DNA of 13,806 bases from Gemmatimonadota bacterium (GTDB lineage Bacteria; Gemmatimonadota; Gemmatimonadetes; JACCXV01), in the NCBI GenBank assembly GCA_013696835.1, contig JACCXV010000172.1:1-13806 (forward strand), read 5' to 3'. A model generated the notes under the pieces. The model did no database searches and was not told the DNA's origin. It saw only the letters and a list, made by a program, of their open reading frames with translations. Shown here one piece after another: positions 1 to 6,719 of this stretch (the stretch's first letter is position 1; every line of letters starts with the position of its first letter). The position numbers and the translations under genes are program-made.

Positions 1-12
1 CGAACGTTCGTG

Positions 13-936
13 ATGCGGGTGGCGGTGCTCGGCTACGGCCAGCTCGGCCGCGCCCTCGTGGGGGTGCTGTCCCGCCGCGACGACGTTCACCTGAGGATGT
101 GGACGCGCTCCTCGCGCGCCGAGGCTCTGACGGCCGTCGAGACTTTCACGGGCGACAGCCTGTGCGCCGCTCTCGACCAGGTTGAGGTGGCGATCCTGGC
201 CGTGTCGGACTCGGCGCTCTCGAGTGTGATCGAGGATCTCGCGCGGCTCGACGGGGCCTGGGACGGCATGGCGGTCCTGCATACATCGGGCGTCGCTCCC
301 CCGGAGGTGCTGCGGCCGCTTGCCCTCCGCGGAGCCTCGACGGCGGTCTGCCACCCGCTGCGAGCGTTCCCCGCGCGCGAGCTCGGGCCGGCGGAGAATC
401 CCTTCGAGGGCACGCTCTTCACGCTCGAGGGCTCGACGCCGGCCGTGGAGGCCGGCCGTCGCGTGGTCGAGCTGGTCGGCGGAGTCTCGCTCCAGGTCAC
501 GGTCTCCGATCGTGCGCTATACCACCTCGCGGCCGTGGTGGCGTCCAACTTCGGGTTGCTCTTGCGGGGGTGGTCGGCGCGACGCTTCGCCGACGCTGGT
601 CTCACGCCGCGGATCGCGGCGGCGGCGGCCGACGCGCTGCTGCGAAACGCGCTCGACAACGCCCGCGACGAGTCACCTGCCGCGGCGGTCACCGGGCCGA
701 TCCGCCGCGGTGACCTCGCAACGGTCGAGTCGCACGTCCGGGCGCTCGAGGGACGCGAGCTGCTGGCGTACGGATCGCTGGGGTTGCTCATGCTGTCATG
801 GAGCGACGGCGGGGATGCTGTGGGTCGGGCTCACCTGGCGCAGCTGCTGGAGGACGCCGTCCAGCGAGGTTTGCGGCAGAGTCGGCTGCCGACGGGGGAG
901 ACGGCAGCGCCAGCCGGGCTCGAGAGGCGCGCATGA
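13..936 (+). CDS. Rossmann-like / DUF2520 domain protein
   Basis: The protein is 307 residues from the ATG at 13. It starts with a dinucleotide-binding fold: strand VAVLG followed by the glycine motif GYGQLG at residues 6-11. The middle carries the family hallmarks HTSGV and CHPLRAFP, and the C-terminal half is an alanine-rich helical domain as in DUF2520 proteins (COG5495). These look like NAD(P)-dependent 6-phosphogluconate or ketopantoate reductase relatives, but their reaction is not established; in mycobacteria a DUF2520 gene lies beside panC-panD (recalled, not checked). A GTG at 10 is equally usable, and the frame is open to the window edge, so the true start could lie upstream. The stop overlaps the pdxJ start (ATGA), implying translational coupling. 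The family call is confident; the function is not. Confidence 0.85.
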   Translation: MRVAVLGYGQLGRALVGVLSRRDDVHLRMWTRSSRAEALTAVETFTGDSLCAALDQVEVAILAVSDSALSSVIEDLARLDGAWDGMAVLHTSGVAPPEVLRPLALRGASTAVCHPLRAFPARELGPAENPFEGTLFTLEGSTPAVEAGRRVVELVGGVSLQVTVSDRALYHLAAVVASNFGLLLRGWSARRFADAGLTPRIAAAAADALLRNALDNARDESPAAAVTGPIRRGDLATVESHVRALEGRELLAYGSLGLLMLSWSDGGDAVGRAHLAQLLEDAVQRGLRQSRLPTGETAAPAGLERRA

Positions 937-1670
937 GGCCAGCCGGGCTGACGCTCCTCAAGGTGAACGTCGATCACGTGGCGACGGTCCGCGAAGCGCG
1001 CAGGGGAGCCGAGCCGGACCCGGTCGAGGCGGCGCTCGCCGCTGAGAGGGCCGGGGCGTCGGGGATCACGCTCCATCTGCGCCAGGACCGCCGTCACGTG
1101 CAGGAGCGGGATCTCGCCGCCCTCCGGGAGGCCGTCTCAACGGAGATCAACCTGGAGATGGCCGTGCTGCCGGAGATGATGCGCATGGCCGAACGGTACC
1201 GGCCCGAGCAGGTGACTCTCGTCCCCGAGCGAAGGGAGGAGATCACGACCGAGGGTGGGCTGGAGGTCCAGGGTGCCCGGGGGTTGGAGGAGTTCGTGTC
1301 CGCTCTGCACGCGCGCCGCATCGTGGTCAGCCTGTTCGTCGACGCCGAGGACACGGAGATCGACGCCTCCGCGGCTGCGGGGGCCGATGCCGTGGAGTTC
1401 CATACGGGCCGCTACGCGAATGCCTCGGGAGCGGCCGTGGCAGCGGAGCTCGACCGTCTCGCGCGCGGAGCTCGCAGGGCCGCCGAGGCGGGGTTGCGCG
1501 TTTTTGCGGGCCACGGCTTGAATTACGCCAACGTGGCCGCCGTGGCGAGCCTCCCCGAGGTGGAGGAGCTGAACATCGGCCATGCCATCGTGAGCCGCGC
1601 GCTGGCGGTGGGTTTCGAGGCCGCAGTCGGCGAGATGCTGGCCTGCCTGGGCGGGCCACCGGCGCGTTGA
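933..1670 (+). CDS. pdxJ: Pyridoxine 5'-phosphate synthase PdxJ
   Basis: This 245-residue TIM-barrel enzyme condenses 1-deoxy-D-xylulose 5-phosphate with 3-amino-2-oxopropyl phosphate to make pyridoxine 5'-phosphate, the last ring-closing step of DXP-dependent vitamin B6 synthesis in the cytosol. The family motifs are all in place: LKVNVDHVATVR at residues 9-20, GITLHLRQDRRHV near 44-56, the NLEMAV motif with its catalytic glutamate near 73-78, LVPERREEITTEGGL, the phosphate-binding EFHTGRYA, the active-site histidine in AGHGLNY, and ELNIGHAIVSRA at the end. Length matches the usual 235-250. The ATG at 933 overlaps the preceding stop by 4 bases; a longer frame from 798 adds 45 residues that overlap the upstream gene and have no family match, so 933 is preferred. 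Confidence 0.97.
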   Translation: MRPAGLTLLKVNVDHVATVREARRGAEPDPVEAALAAERAGASGITLHLRQDRRHVQERDLAALREAVSTEINLEMAVLPEMMRMAERYRPEQVTLVPERREEITTEGGLEVQGARGLEEFVSALHARRIVVSLFVDAEDTEIDASAAAGADAVEFHTGRYANASGAAVAAELDRLARGARRAAEAGLRVFAGHGLNYANVAAVASLPEVEELNIGHAIVSRALAVGFEAAVGEMLACLGGPPAR

Positions 1671-1678
1671 CTTTCCCC

Positions 1679-1712
1679 CGAGCCCGGACGAAGTTCTCGC
1701 CGCCCGGGTTCG
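1679..1712 (+). terminator. GC-rich hairpin just after pdxJ
   Basis: CGAGCCCGG (1679-1687) can pair with CCGGGTTCG (1704-1712), giving nine pairs with one G-U and a 16-base loop. It begins 9 bases after the pdxJ stop. There is no real T-run after it (GTTCGTT only), so it may be a weak terminator or an mRNA 3' stabilising stem. The rest of 1671-1781 holds nothing else recognisable. Confidence 0.3.
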
Positions 1713-1781
1713 TTCCGCACCGCCCTCCGAGGACCGCCGCCGCGGTCGCGACGACGTCCCGCCCCACCAGGATGCGCGCCG

Positions 1782-3086
1782 ATGGAGGATAGCCGCGACG
1801 GCTTTCGCAAGTTCCTGGAGATCCAGGTCGAAGGCCTGCAGGAGCAGCTGTACTCCCTCGAGCGCGATCCCTCCGAGGTCGAGCACCTCAAGTCCATCCT
1901 CCGCATCTCTCAGCGGGTGAGGCACGCCCAGGAACCGGACGAGCCGCAGCAGGTTCGAATCCTCCGGAATGCCGTCGAGAAGGTGACCCTTCACCTCGGA
2001 CGCGCCGATCTAGCCGTTACGCAGGACATCCTCGACTTCTACGTGGACAGCTTCGACCTCTTGGAGGAGGCTGTTCGGCGCTGGCCCGCCGGCCCCTCCT
2101 TCGATCGGGCGCGCTACGCGGATCGCGTTCGGGGGTTGCTCGACACGACCGCTCCGCGCCGAGGTGCGACGCCCGCCCCCGAATCTGCGGATCGCGGGTG
2201 GAGTGCCGGAGACGATCTCGGCACGGCGTCCACCCTGGCGGATGCCGCGCCAGCCGACGGGCAGCGGGGGATGATCTCGTCGGAGGCGACGGCCGTCGAT
2301 GGGCCCGGTCGCATCGAACCCGAGCCGTGGTCGCCCGGCCCTGGCGAGGGTTCGGGCGTCCGCACTGCGGTGGCCATCGAGGCTGGCTCGATTGCGGAGG
2401 ACGTGCCGACGTGGAAAGAGGGCACGGCCGAGGTGCGGATCGAGGTGCAGGCCGAGACCGGCCTTTCGGATGCGGAGCTCGCTGGAGCCGATCCGATCCC
2501 CCTCGAGGACCTCCTCTCCGAACCCTGGCGGGGACCCCGTGGTCGGCTGGACCAGCCGCCGAGCCGGGAGACGGAAGGACCCGTGCAGCCTCCGCTCACG
2601 TTGGACGACGGGCCTCCCCTGGAAGTCGCGGCTGGCGGCTCGGTACAAGGGCTGGACCTCCTGCCGGTGGGAGAGCTCGACGTGGATGGCATCGCGGAGG
2701 GCGCTTCTCCGGCTGCGGTGGAGGATCTGCGGCTGGAGCGGCCTCCGGGGGCGGGGGGACTCGCGGCAAGCTATGCGACGTACGAGTCGCTGCGTGCCGG
2801 GAGGTCCGTGGCGGGTGCCGGGAGAGACGCCGAGGGTGGCGGCTTCTTTGCGCCGCGCGCCGCGGGCGCGCACGCAGCGCTGAGCCGCCTACGCGATGAC
2901 CTCGACGCGTTCGCCGTCGCCCTTCACGAGCTCGAGCGTGACTGTGACGACCTGCTGCGGAACGACGGCGATAGCCTGGGGACGGGCACGCTGGGCGTTC
3001 TGGTCGAGAGGCTGGAGCTCGAGAAGGGGAAGTTGCTCGACGTGTTCGACCGCTCGATCATCGCCTTGCGCGAGGGGGATGCCTAG
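1782..3086 (+). CDS. Protein with degenerate HPt-like N-terminus, disordered linker and C-terminal coiled coil
   Basis: The protein has 434 residues and its function is unknown. Residues 8-100 read like the four-helix HPt (P1) domain of CheA-type proteins: FRKFLEIQVEGLQEQLYSLERDP, then a helix ILRISQRVRHAQ where HPt domains carry xxAHTLKG, then two more amphipathic helices ending DLLEEAVRR. At the phospho-histidine position this protein has Gln44, and the usual glycine after it is His48, so phosphotransfer by the normal mechanism is not expected. Residues 120-360 are low-complexity, rich in Gly, Pro, Glu and Asp, and probably disordered. Residues 365-430 form a charged heptad-like helix pair (LSRLRDDLDAFAVALHELER, VERLELEKGKLLDVF). 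No signal peptide or membrane segment is present. It could be a scaffold or a decoy partner of a two-component system, but no kinase or response regulator lies nearby. The ATG at 1782 lacks a strong Shine-Dalgarno site. Existence as a gene is likely; the HPt relation rests on pattern only. Confidence 0.75.
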   Translation: MEDSRDGFRKFLEIQVEGLQEQLYSLERDPSEVEHLKSILRISQRVRHAQEPDEPQQVRILRNAVEKVTLHLGRADLAVTQDILDFYVDSFDLLEEAVRRWPAGPSFDRARYADRVRGLLDTTAPRRGATPAPESADRGWSAGDDLGTASTLADAAPADGQRGMISSEATAVDGPGRIEPEPWSPGPGEGSGVRTAVAIEAGSIAEDVPTWKEGTAEVRIEVQAETGLSDAELAGADPIPLEDLLSEPWRGPRGRLDQPPSRETEGPVQPPLTLDDGPPLEVAAGGSVQGLDLLPVGELDVDGIAEGASPAAVEDLRLERPPGAGGLAASYATYESLRAGRSVAGAGRDAEGGGFFAPRAAGAHAALSRLRDDLDAFAVALHELERDCDDLLRNDGDSLGTGTLGVLVERLELEKGKLLDVFDRSIIALREGDA

Positions 3087-3140
3087 GCGGACGAAGTGTG
3101 GCAGGAATCCACCGATCCCCGCTTGGGGTATGGCACGGCA

Positions 3141-3155
3141 GGCTTTTTGCAAGCC
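3141..3155 (+). other. Small hairpin overlapping the 5' arm of the terminator
   Basis: GGCTT (3141-3145) can pair with AAGCC (3151-3155) around the loop TTTGC. AAGCC is also the outer part of the 5' arm of the terminator at 3151-3182, so the two structures exclude each other. A short CCCC-GCTT-GGGG hairpin lies just upstream at 3117-3128. Whether the alternative pairing works as an antiterminator is speculation; it has only five pairs against ten in the terminator. Confidence 0.3.
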
Positions 3156-3182
3156 ATGGCAGAACTCGGCCATGGCTTTTTT
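3151..3182 (+). terminator. Rho-independent terminator / possible attenuator
   Basis: AAGCCATGGC (3151-3160) and GCCATGGCTT (3169-3178) pair perfectly over ten bases around the loop AGAACTCG, and the 3' arm runs into six T residues (3177-3182). It ends transcription after the HPt-like gene. Only 21 bases separate the T-run from the GTG start of the next gene, and these include that gene's ribosome-binding site, so an attenuator role is also possible. Confidence 0.88.
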
Positions 3183-3203
3183 CTCCCTGACAAGGAATCA
3201 CCC

Positions 3204-4052
3204 GTGAAAGCAGAGGAGACGAGGTCGCGCGACGTCGGCGCGGCCCCCATCGCGCCAGTCAGCGGAGCCTGTCCCGGTCCGAACGGGGGCGGCAGCGGCG
3301 AGAGCGGCCGCCTGGAGGCGAACGGCGCCGCCGCCCCCGGCCGTGTCACGCTTGAGCGCGTGCGCGCCAGCGAAGAGGTGGAGCACTACATCGAGCGCGC
3401 CAACGAGATCCTTGGAACGGTAGGGTACACGGAGCACGGCCGGCGCCACCACTCGCTGTGCGCCCGCCGCGCACGCGAGATCCTGGAGCAACTGGGGCGT
3501 CCACAGCGGGTGTGCGAGCTCGGCGAGATCGCGGCGTACCTCCACGACATCGGCAACATCGTGAACCGGAACGGGCATGCGCATTCGGGAGCGTTGCTCG
3601 CGCACTCGATCCTCTGCGGGATGGGGATGCCCGTGAACGAGGTGACCGAGATCATCGCCGCCATCGGGCATCACGACGAGGCTGACGGCTTTCCGGTGAA
3701 CGCGATCAGCGCGGCGGTGATCCTGGCCGACAAGTCGGACGTGCACCGCAGCCGGGTCCGCGAGACGTCCACGATCAACTTCGACATACACGACCGCGTG
3801 AACTACGCCGCCACTCGCTCCGTGCTGAGCGTTGAGACGCGCGGGTCGGAGATGGAGCAGGCAGCCGACGAGGCCGAGGTCAAGTGCCCGGTCGCGGGCC
3901 TGATCACGCTCCACCTCACCATCGACACGTCGATCTCTCCGGTGATGGAATACTTCGAGATCTTCCTGCCGCGCATGATCCTGTCCCGCCGCGCGGCGGA
4001 GAAGCTCTCGTGCGTGTACAAGCTGCAGGTCAATGGAGCGGAGTTTTTGTGA
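3204..4052 (+). CDS. HD-domain metal-dependent phosphohydrolase
   Basis: This is a 282-residue cytosolic protein of the HD superfamily, which hydrolyses phosphate esters with a divalent metal site. The metal ligands are visible in order: His82/His83 (RHHSLCARRA), the His114-Asp115 pair (AAYLHDIGNIV), His125/His127 (NGHAHSG), His156/His157 (AIGHHDEADG) and Asp176 (ILADKSDVHRSRV). A C-terminal beta-rich segment (LITLHLTIDTSISPVMEYFE) follows. The substrate cannot be named. GTG at 3204 is chosen because AAGGA at 3192-3196 precedes it by 7 bases and it lies after the terminator; a longer frame from an ATG at 3096 would translate straight through the terminator. Residues 1-47 are Gly/Pro-rich and unconserved-looking, so a GTG at 3360 remains possible. 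It probably heads the flippase-ispE-tRNA unit. Confidence 0.85.
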   Translation: MKAEETRSRDVGAAPIAPVSGACPGPNGGGSGESGRLEANGAAAPGRVTLERVRASEEVEHYIERANEILGTVGYTEHGRRHHSLCARRAREILEQLGRPQRVCELGEIAAYLHDIGNIVNRNGHAHSGALLAHSILCGMGMPVNEVTEIIAAIGHHDEADGFPVNAISAAVILADKSDVHRSRVRETSTINFDIHDRVNYAATRSVLSVETRGSEMEQAADEAEVKCPVAGLITLHLTIDTSISPVMEYFEIFLPRMILSRRAAEKLSCVYKLQVNGAEFL

Positions 4053-4101
4053 TTGGAAGCGGGGACTTCGGAGGTGGCGGTGCCGCGGCCCGGGGGAGCG
4101 C

Positions 4102-5121
4102 GTGAAGCTGCGGCATTGGTTGGGCATCCTGGTGAGCGTGCTGTGCCTGTGGTGGGCGCTGAAGGGCGTGCACTGGCACGAGGTCCGCGTAGCCCTCGCC
4201 GCTGCCAGGCTCGAGTTCCTGCTGCTCGCCGGCCTGGGGTCGATATTGGTGGGCGTGGTGCTTCGTGCGCTGCGATGGCACGTCTTCCTGCCCAGGCATG
4301 AAGAGGTGGAGAGCGCCGAGCTGATCAACGCGACCGGCGTGGGGCTGATGGTTAACAACGTCCTGCCGGCGCGAATCGGTGAGTTCGTCCGCGCCTACGT
4401 TCTCGCACGGCGCACCCCGATCCCGTTGACGACGGTGATCGGCAGCCTCTTCGTCGAACGGCTCTTCGACGCGGCGGTCCTCGTGTTCTTCCTCGTGGCA
4501 GGGGTTCTGGCGTCGGACGTGCCGCAGCGGATGGTCTGGCTGGCCTGGGTGGGTGGCGCCGTGCTGGCGCTCCTGCTGCTCTTCGAGGTGCTTCTGCTGC
4601 GGTTTCCCGAGCGCATCATCGCCGTGATCCGGCGCCTGACCGCTCCGCTGCTGCCGGCGCGCTGGGAAGCGGGACTGGAGGGCGCCCTGCTCAAGTTCGT
4701 GGACGGCCTGCAGCCCCTGCGCAACCCGCGGCGCGTGCTCCTCGCGGCGCTCTTCACGTTCGCTCTCTGGGGCGCCAATGGCTTCCTCTACTACCTGGGC
4801 CTGCTCGCCTTTGGTCTGGAACGCATTGGCTACGGGGGGGCGATGCTCGTTCAGTCGGTGGCGTCGCTGGGCGTGAGCGTGCCGTCCTCGCCGGGCTTCG
4901 TCGGCACCTTCCAGGCTTTCGTCGTTGAAGCCCTGGCGGCGTTCGGCGTGGAGCGCGACGTGGCAGTGGGCTACTCGATCGCGTTCCACGCCGCGCAGTA
5001 CCTGCCTGTGACGCTTTACGGGTTCTATCTGCTGGGACGGGTGAACCTGAGCTGGCGCGAGATCGGACGCAGCGAGAAGCGAGTGGAGCGGGAGCTCGCC
5101 GACCAGGCGGAGGTCGCGTGA
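4102..5121 (+). CDS. LPG-synthase TM domain / flippase-like integral membrane protein
   Basis: This is a 339-residue polytopic inner-membrane protein of the lysylphosphatidylglycerol synthase transmembrane family (UPF0104, relatives of the MprF N-terminal flippase domain). Family motifs seen are NNVLPARIGEFVRAYVLARR near 85-104, the GSLFVERLFDAAV helix near 114-126, and VPSSPGFVGTFQAF in the C-terminal half. About eight hydrophobic segments are apparent. The soluble aminoacyl-transferase domain of full MprF is absent, so lipid or polyprenyl-linked substrate translocation is more likely than lysyl transfer; the substrate is unknown. GTG at 4102, behind GGGGGAG (4092-4098), puts a short charged n-region before the first membrane helix. 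An ATG at 4033 overlapping the HD gene by 20 bases is an alternative adding 23 Arg/Trp-rich residues. The stop overlaps the ispE GTG. Confidence 0.87.
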   Translation: MKLRHWLGILVSVLCLWWALKGVHWHEVRVALAAARLEFLLLAGLGSILVGVVLRALRWHVFLPRHEEVESAELINATGVGLMVNNVLPARIGEFVRAYVLARRTPIPLTTVIGSLFVERLFDAAVLVFFLVAGVLASDVPQRMVWLAWVGGAVLALLLLFEVLLLRFPERIIAVIRRLTAPLLPARWEAGLEGALLKFVDGLQPLRNPRRVLLAALFTFALWGANGFLYYLGLLAFGLERIGYGGAMLVQSVASLGVSVPSSPGFVGTFQAFVVEALAAFGVERDVAVGYSIAFHAAQYLPVTLYGFYLLGRVNLSWREIGRSEKRVERELADQAEVA

Positions 5122-6017
5122 TCGGAAGGTCCCTGCGATTGCGCGCGCCTGCCAAGATCAACCTGGGCCTGCGCGTGCTCGGAGTGCTGGACGACGGGAC
5201 GCATTCGGTCGAGACGATCTATCAGGCCGTGGACCTCTTCGACGACGTCGAGCTGGCGCTGGGCGGAGATGGGATCCGAATATCCGTTCATGGCCAGGAG
5301 CGCGAGGGCGTGCCCGAGAGCGCGGAAAACCTCGCGGCACGGGCCGCGGCGGCGCTGCTGGGCGCGCTGGGAAGCTCGGCCGGCGTCGGGATCCGCCTCA
5401 CGAAGCGCATTCCCGTGGGCTCGGGCCTGGGGGGCGGCTCCTCCGATGCGGCGGCCGTCCTCTACGGGCTGGCGCTGCTGGTGGGCCGTGGCGTCTCGCC
5501 CGAGACCGTCACGGCCGTCGCCGGGACCCTGGGAGCCGACGTGCCCTTCTTCCTGCGCGGCGCCACCGCCTTCGGCTATCACCGCGGGAGCAATCTACTG
5601 ATCCTCCCTCCGCTCACGGATCTTCCCGGCCTCGTGGTGGTGCCTGACGTGCGCGTCTCCACGTTCTGGGCCTACAATGCCTGGGACCTCCGGCGTGGCG
5701 CCCCCGCCTCGAACAGCGCGGGCCGGCCGCTCCGCTTCAACCCGGATTTGGAAGAGCTCGCGCGCTGCCGCAACGACTTCGAGACGATCGTCTTCGCGAA
5801 GTTTCCCGAGATCGAGAGCGTGCAACGCACGCTCGCGGAGGGGCAGCCGGTGCTGGCGCGTCTTTCGGGAACCGGGGCTGCCTGCTTCGCGCTCTACCGG
5901 GAGGCCTCTCACCGGGACGCCGAGGCGGAGCGGCTGCACGATGTCTACCGCAACCGGACGGGCTACGGTATCTTCCGTGTGAGGCTGTTCTCGGGAGGCG
6001 TGGAGGTGCTCGCCTGA
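5118..6017 (+). CDS. ispE: 4-diphosphocytidyl-2-C-methyl-D-erythritol kinase IspE
   Basis: This 299-residue GHMP kinase phosphorylates the 2-hydroxyl of CDP-methylerythritol with ATP, the fourth step of the MEP isoprenoid pathway. Motifs: PAKINLGLRVLG at 11-22 with catalytic Lys13, the GHMP glycine-rich ATP loop PVGSGLGGGSSDAAA at 99-113, GADVPFFLRG at 139-148 with catalytic Asp141, and the C-terminal glycine motif LSGTGAACFALY. Length is normal. The usual DGYH substrate-contact motif reads DGTH here (residues 26-29), a tyrosine-to-threonine change. The GTG start overlaps the flippase stop (GTGA), so the two are translationally coupled. tRNA-Gln follows 15 bases after the stop, and is probably cotranscribed. 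Confidence 0.97.
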   Translation: MIGRSLRLRAPAKINLGLRVLGVLDDGTHSVETIYQAVDLFDDVELALGGDGIRISVHGQEREGVPESAENLAARAAAALLGALGSSAGVGIRLTKRIPVGSGLGGGSSDAAAVLYGLALLVGRGVSPETVTAVAGTLGADVPFFLRGATAFGYHRGSNLLILPPLTDLPGLVVVPDVRVSTFWAYNAWDLRRGAPASNSAGRPLRFNPDLEELARCRNDFETIVFAKFPEIESVQRTLAEGQPVLARLSGTGAACFALYREASHRDAEAERLHDVYRNRTGYGIFRVRLFSGGVEVLA

Positions 6018-6032
6018 GGCTCGCCGGCCCGT

Positions 6033-6107
6033 TGGGGCGTCGGCAAGTGGCAAGCCACCAGATTTTGGATCTGGCATTCGGAGGTTCGAATCCTCCCGCC
6101 CCAACCA
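6033..6107 (+). tRNA. tRNA-Gln (anticodon TTG)
   Basis: A complete cloverleaf can be drawn. The acceptor TGGGGCG (6033-6039) pairs with CGCCCCA (6097-6103), followed by discriminator A and an encoded CCA (6105-6107). The D arm is GGC/GCC. The anticodon stem CCAGA/TCTGG holds the loop TTTTGGA with TTG at 6065-6067, which reads CAA and by wobble CAG. The T arm is GGAGG/CCTCC with loop TTCGAAT. It begins 15 bases after ispE with no visible promoter of its own, so it is likely processed from the ispE transcript. Confidence 0.97.
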
Positions 6108-6136
6108 GCCCATGACCGGATGAGTCGGACGACGGG

Positions 6137-6709
6137 ATGGCCCCCTTCGTGCTAAAAGGTGTTCGTAGGACGACGTGTGCTCGCAGGACGGCGTACCCCC
6201 ACCTCGAGGTACCTTCGATTCGAAGCTCGCGTCCCGGCATTCGCGCCGCTCTCGTTGTCCTTCCGCTGACGTTTCTGTCCTGCGGGGGAGACAGTGGTAC
6301 GCGTTCCGCTCCGGACCCGGCGGGCCCCGGCGTCGGCACGCGCTTCGAGACGCAGGTGCGAACCTCCCCGGCTCAGCCGGCGGCGGGTCAGGAGTTCACC
6401 GGCGCCTTCGCCTATGCCCTCACCCCGGGAACGGTGCGGCTGGGGGCGTACGTGGTGGAGGTCCGCTTCGATCCCGCGCGGGTGACGTTCGTCGCGACCG
6501 ACCCCTCCCTCGCCCACAGCCGGGTAGCGAACGTGGCTTCGATCTCCGCCGGCTCGATCGTGATAGCGGGGGCCGCCGCAGAGGGATTCTCGGACGACGT
6601 GCTGTACCAGGGGAGCTTCCGCGCCCGGGCCGCCGGCGTGGGACCCGAGAGCTTCCAGGTGGTCCTGCGCGAAGCGGTGGACACCACCCTGGACGATCTG
6701 CTGGACTGA
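6137..6709 (+). CDS. Putative lipoprotein with cohesin-like domain
   Basis: The protein has 190 residues. An unusually long basic n-region (about 35 residues) leads to the hydrophobic stretch AALVVLPLTFLSC, which ends in Cys49 as a plausible though not ideal lipobox (FLSC), followed by the typical GGDSG lipoprotein tether. From about residue 75 to the end the sequence resembles a cohesin-type beta-sandwich: VVEVRFDPARVTFVATDPS, then SIVIAGAAAEGFSDDVLYQGSFRARAAG. No dockerin-like repeat occurs in the window, so this would be one of the non-cellulosomal cohesin-like proteins, with an extracytoplasmic binding role. The ATG at 6137 is the only evident start, 29 bases after the tRNA. It ends 10 bases before the convergent hydrolase gene. 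The cohesin assignment is by pattern and moderate. Confidence 0.65.
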   Translation: MAPFVLKGVRRTTCARRTAYPHLEVPSIRSSRPGIRAALVVLPLTFLSCGGDSGTRSAPDPAGPGVGTRFETQVRTSPAQPAAGQEFTGAFAYALTPGTVRLGAYVVEVRFDPARVTFVATDPSLAHSRVANVASISAGSIVIAGAAAEGFSDDVLYQGSFRARAAGVGPESFQVVLREAVDTTLDDLLD

Positions 6710-6719
6710 TCGCTCCCTC

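Noticed and set aside
1..10. Perfect palindrome CGAACGTTCG at the window start, resembling LexA half-sites
   Set aside because: LexA boxes of this type need a four-base spacer between GAAC and GTTC; here there is none, and the sequence upstream is not available.
3129..3150. T-box-like string GGTATGGCACGG before the terminator
   Set aside because: It does not match the T-box core GGGTGGNACCGCG closely, the leader is too short for a specifier stem, and the downstream gene is not a typical T-box target.
3096..3203. N-terminal extension of the HD protein from the ATG at 3096
   Set aside because: It would translate through the terminator hairpin, has no good ribosome-binding site, and the GTG at 3204 has one.
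3198..4358. A 386-codon - strand frame opposite the HD gene
   Set aside because: The + strand frame carries a full set of HD metal ligands; the antisense protein has no recognisable domain.
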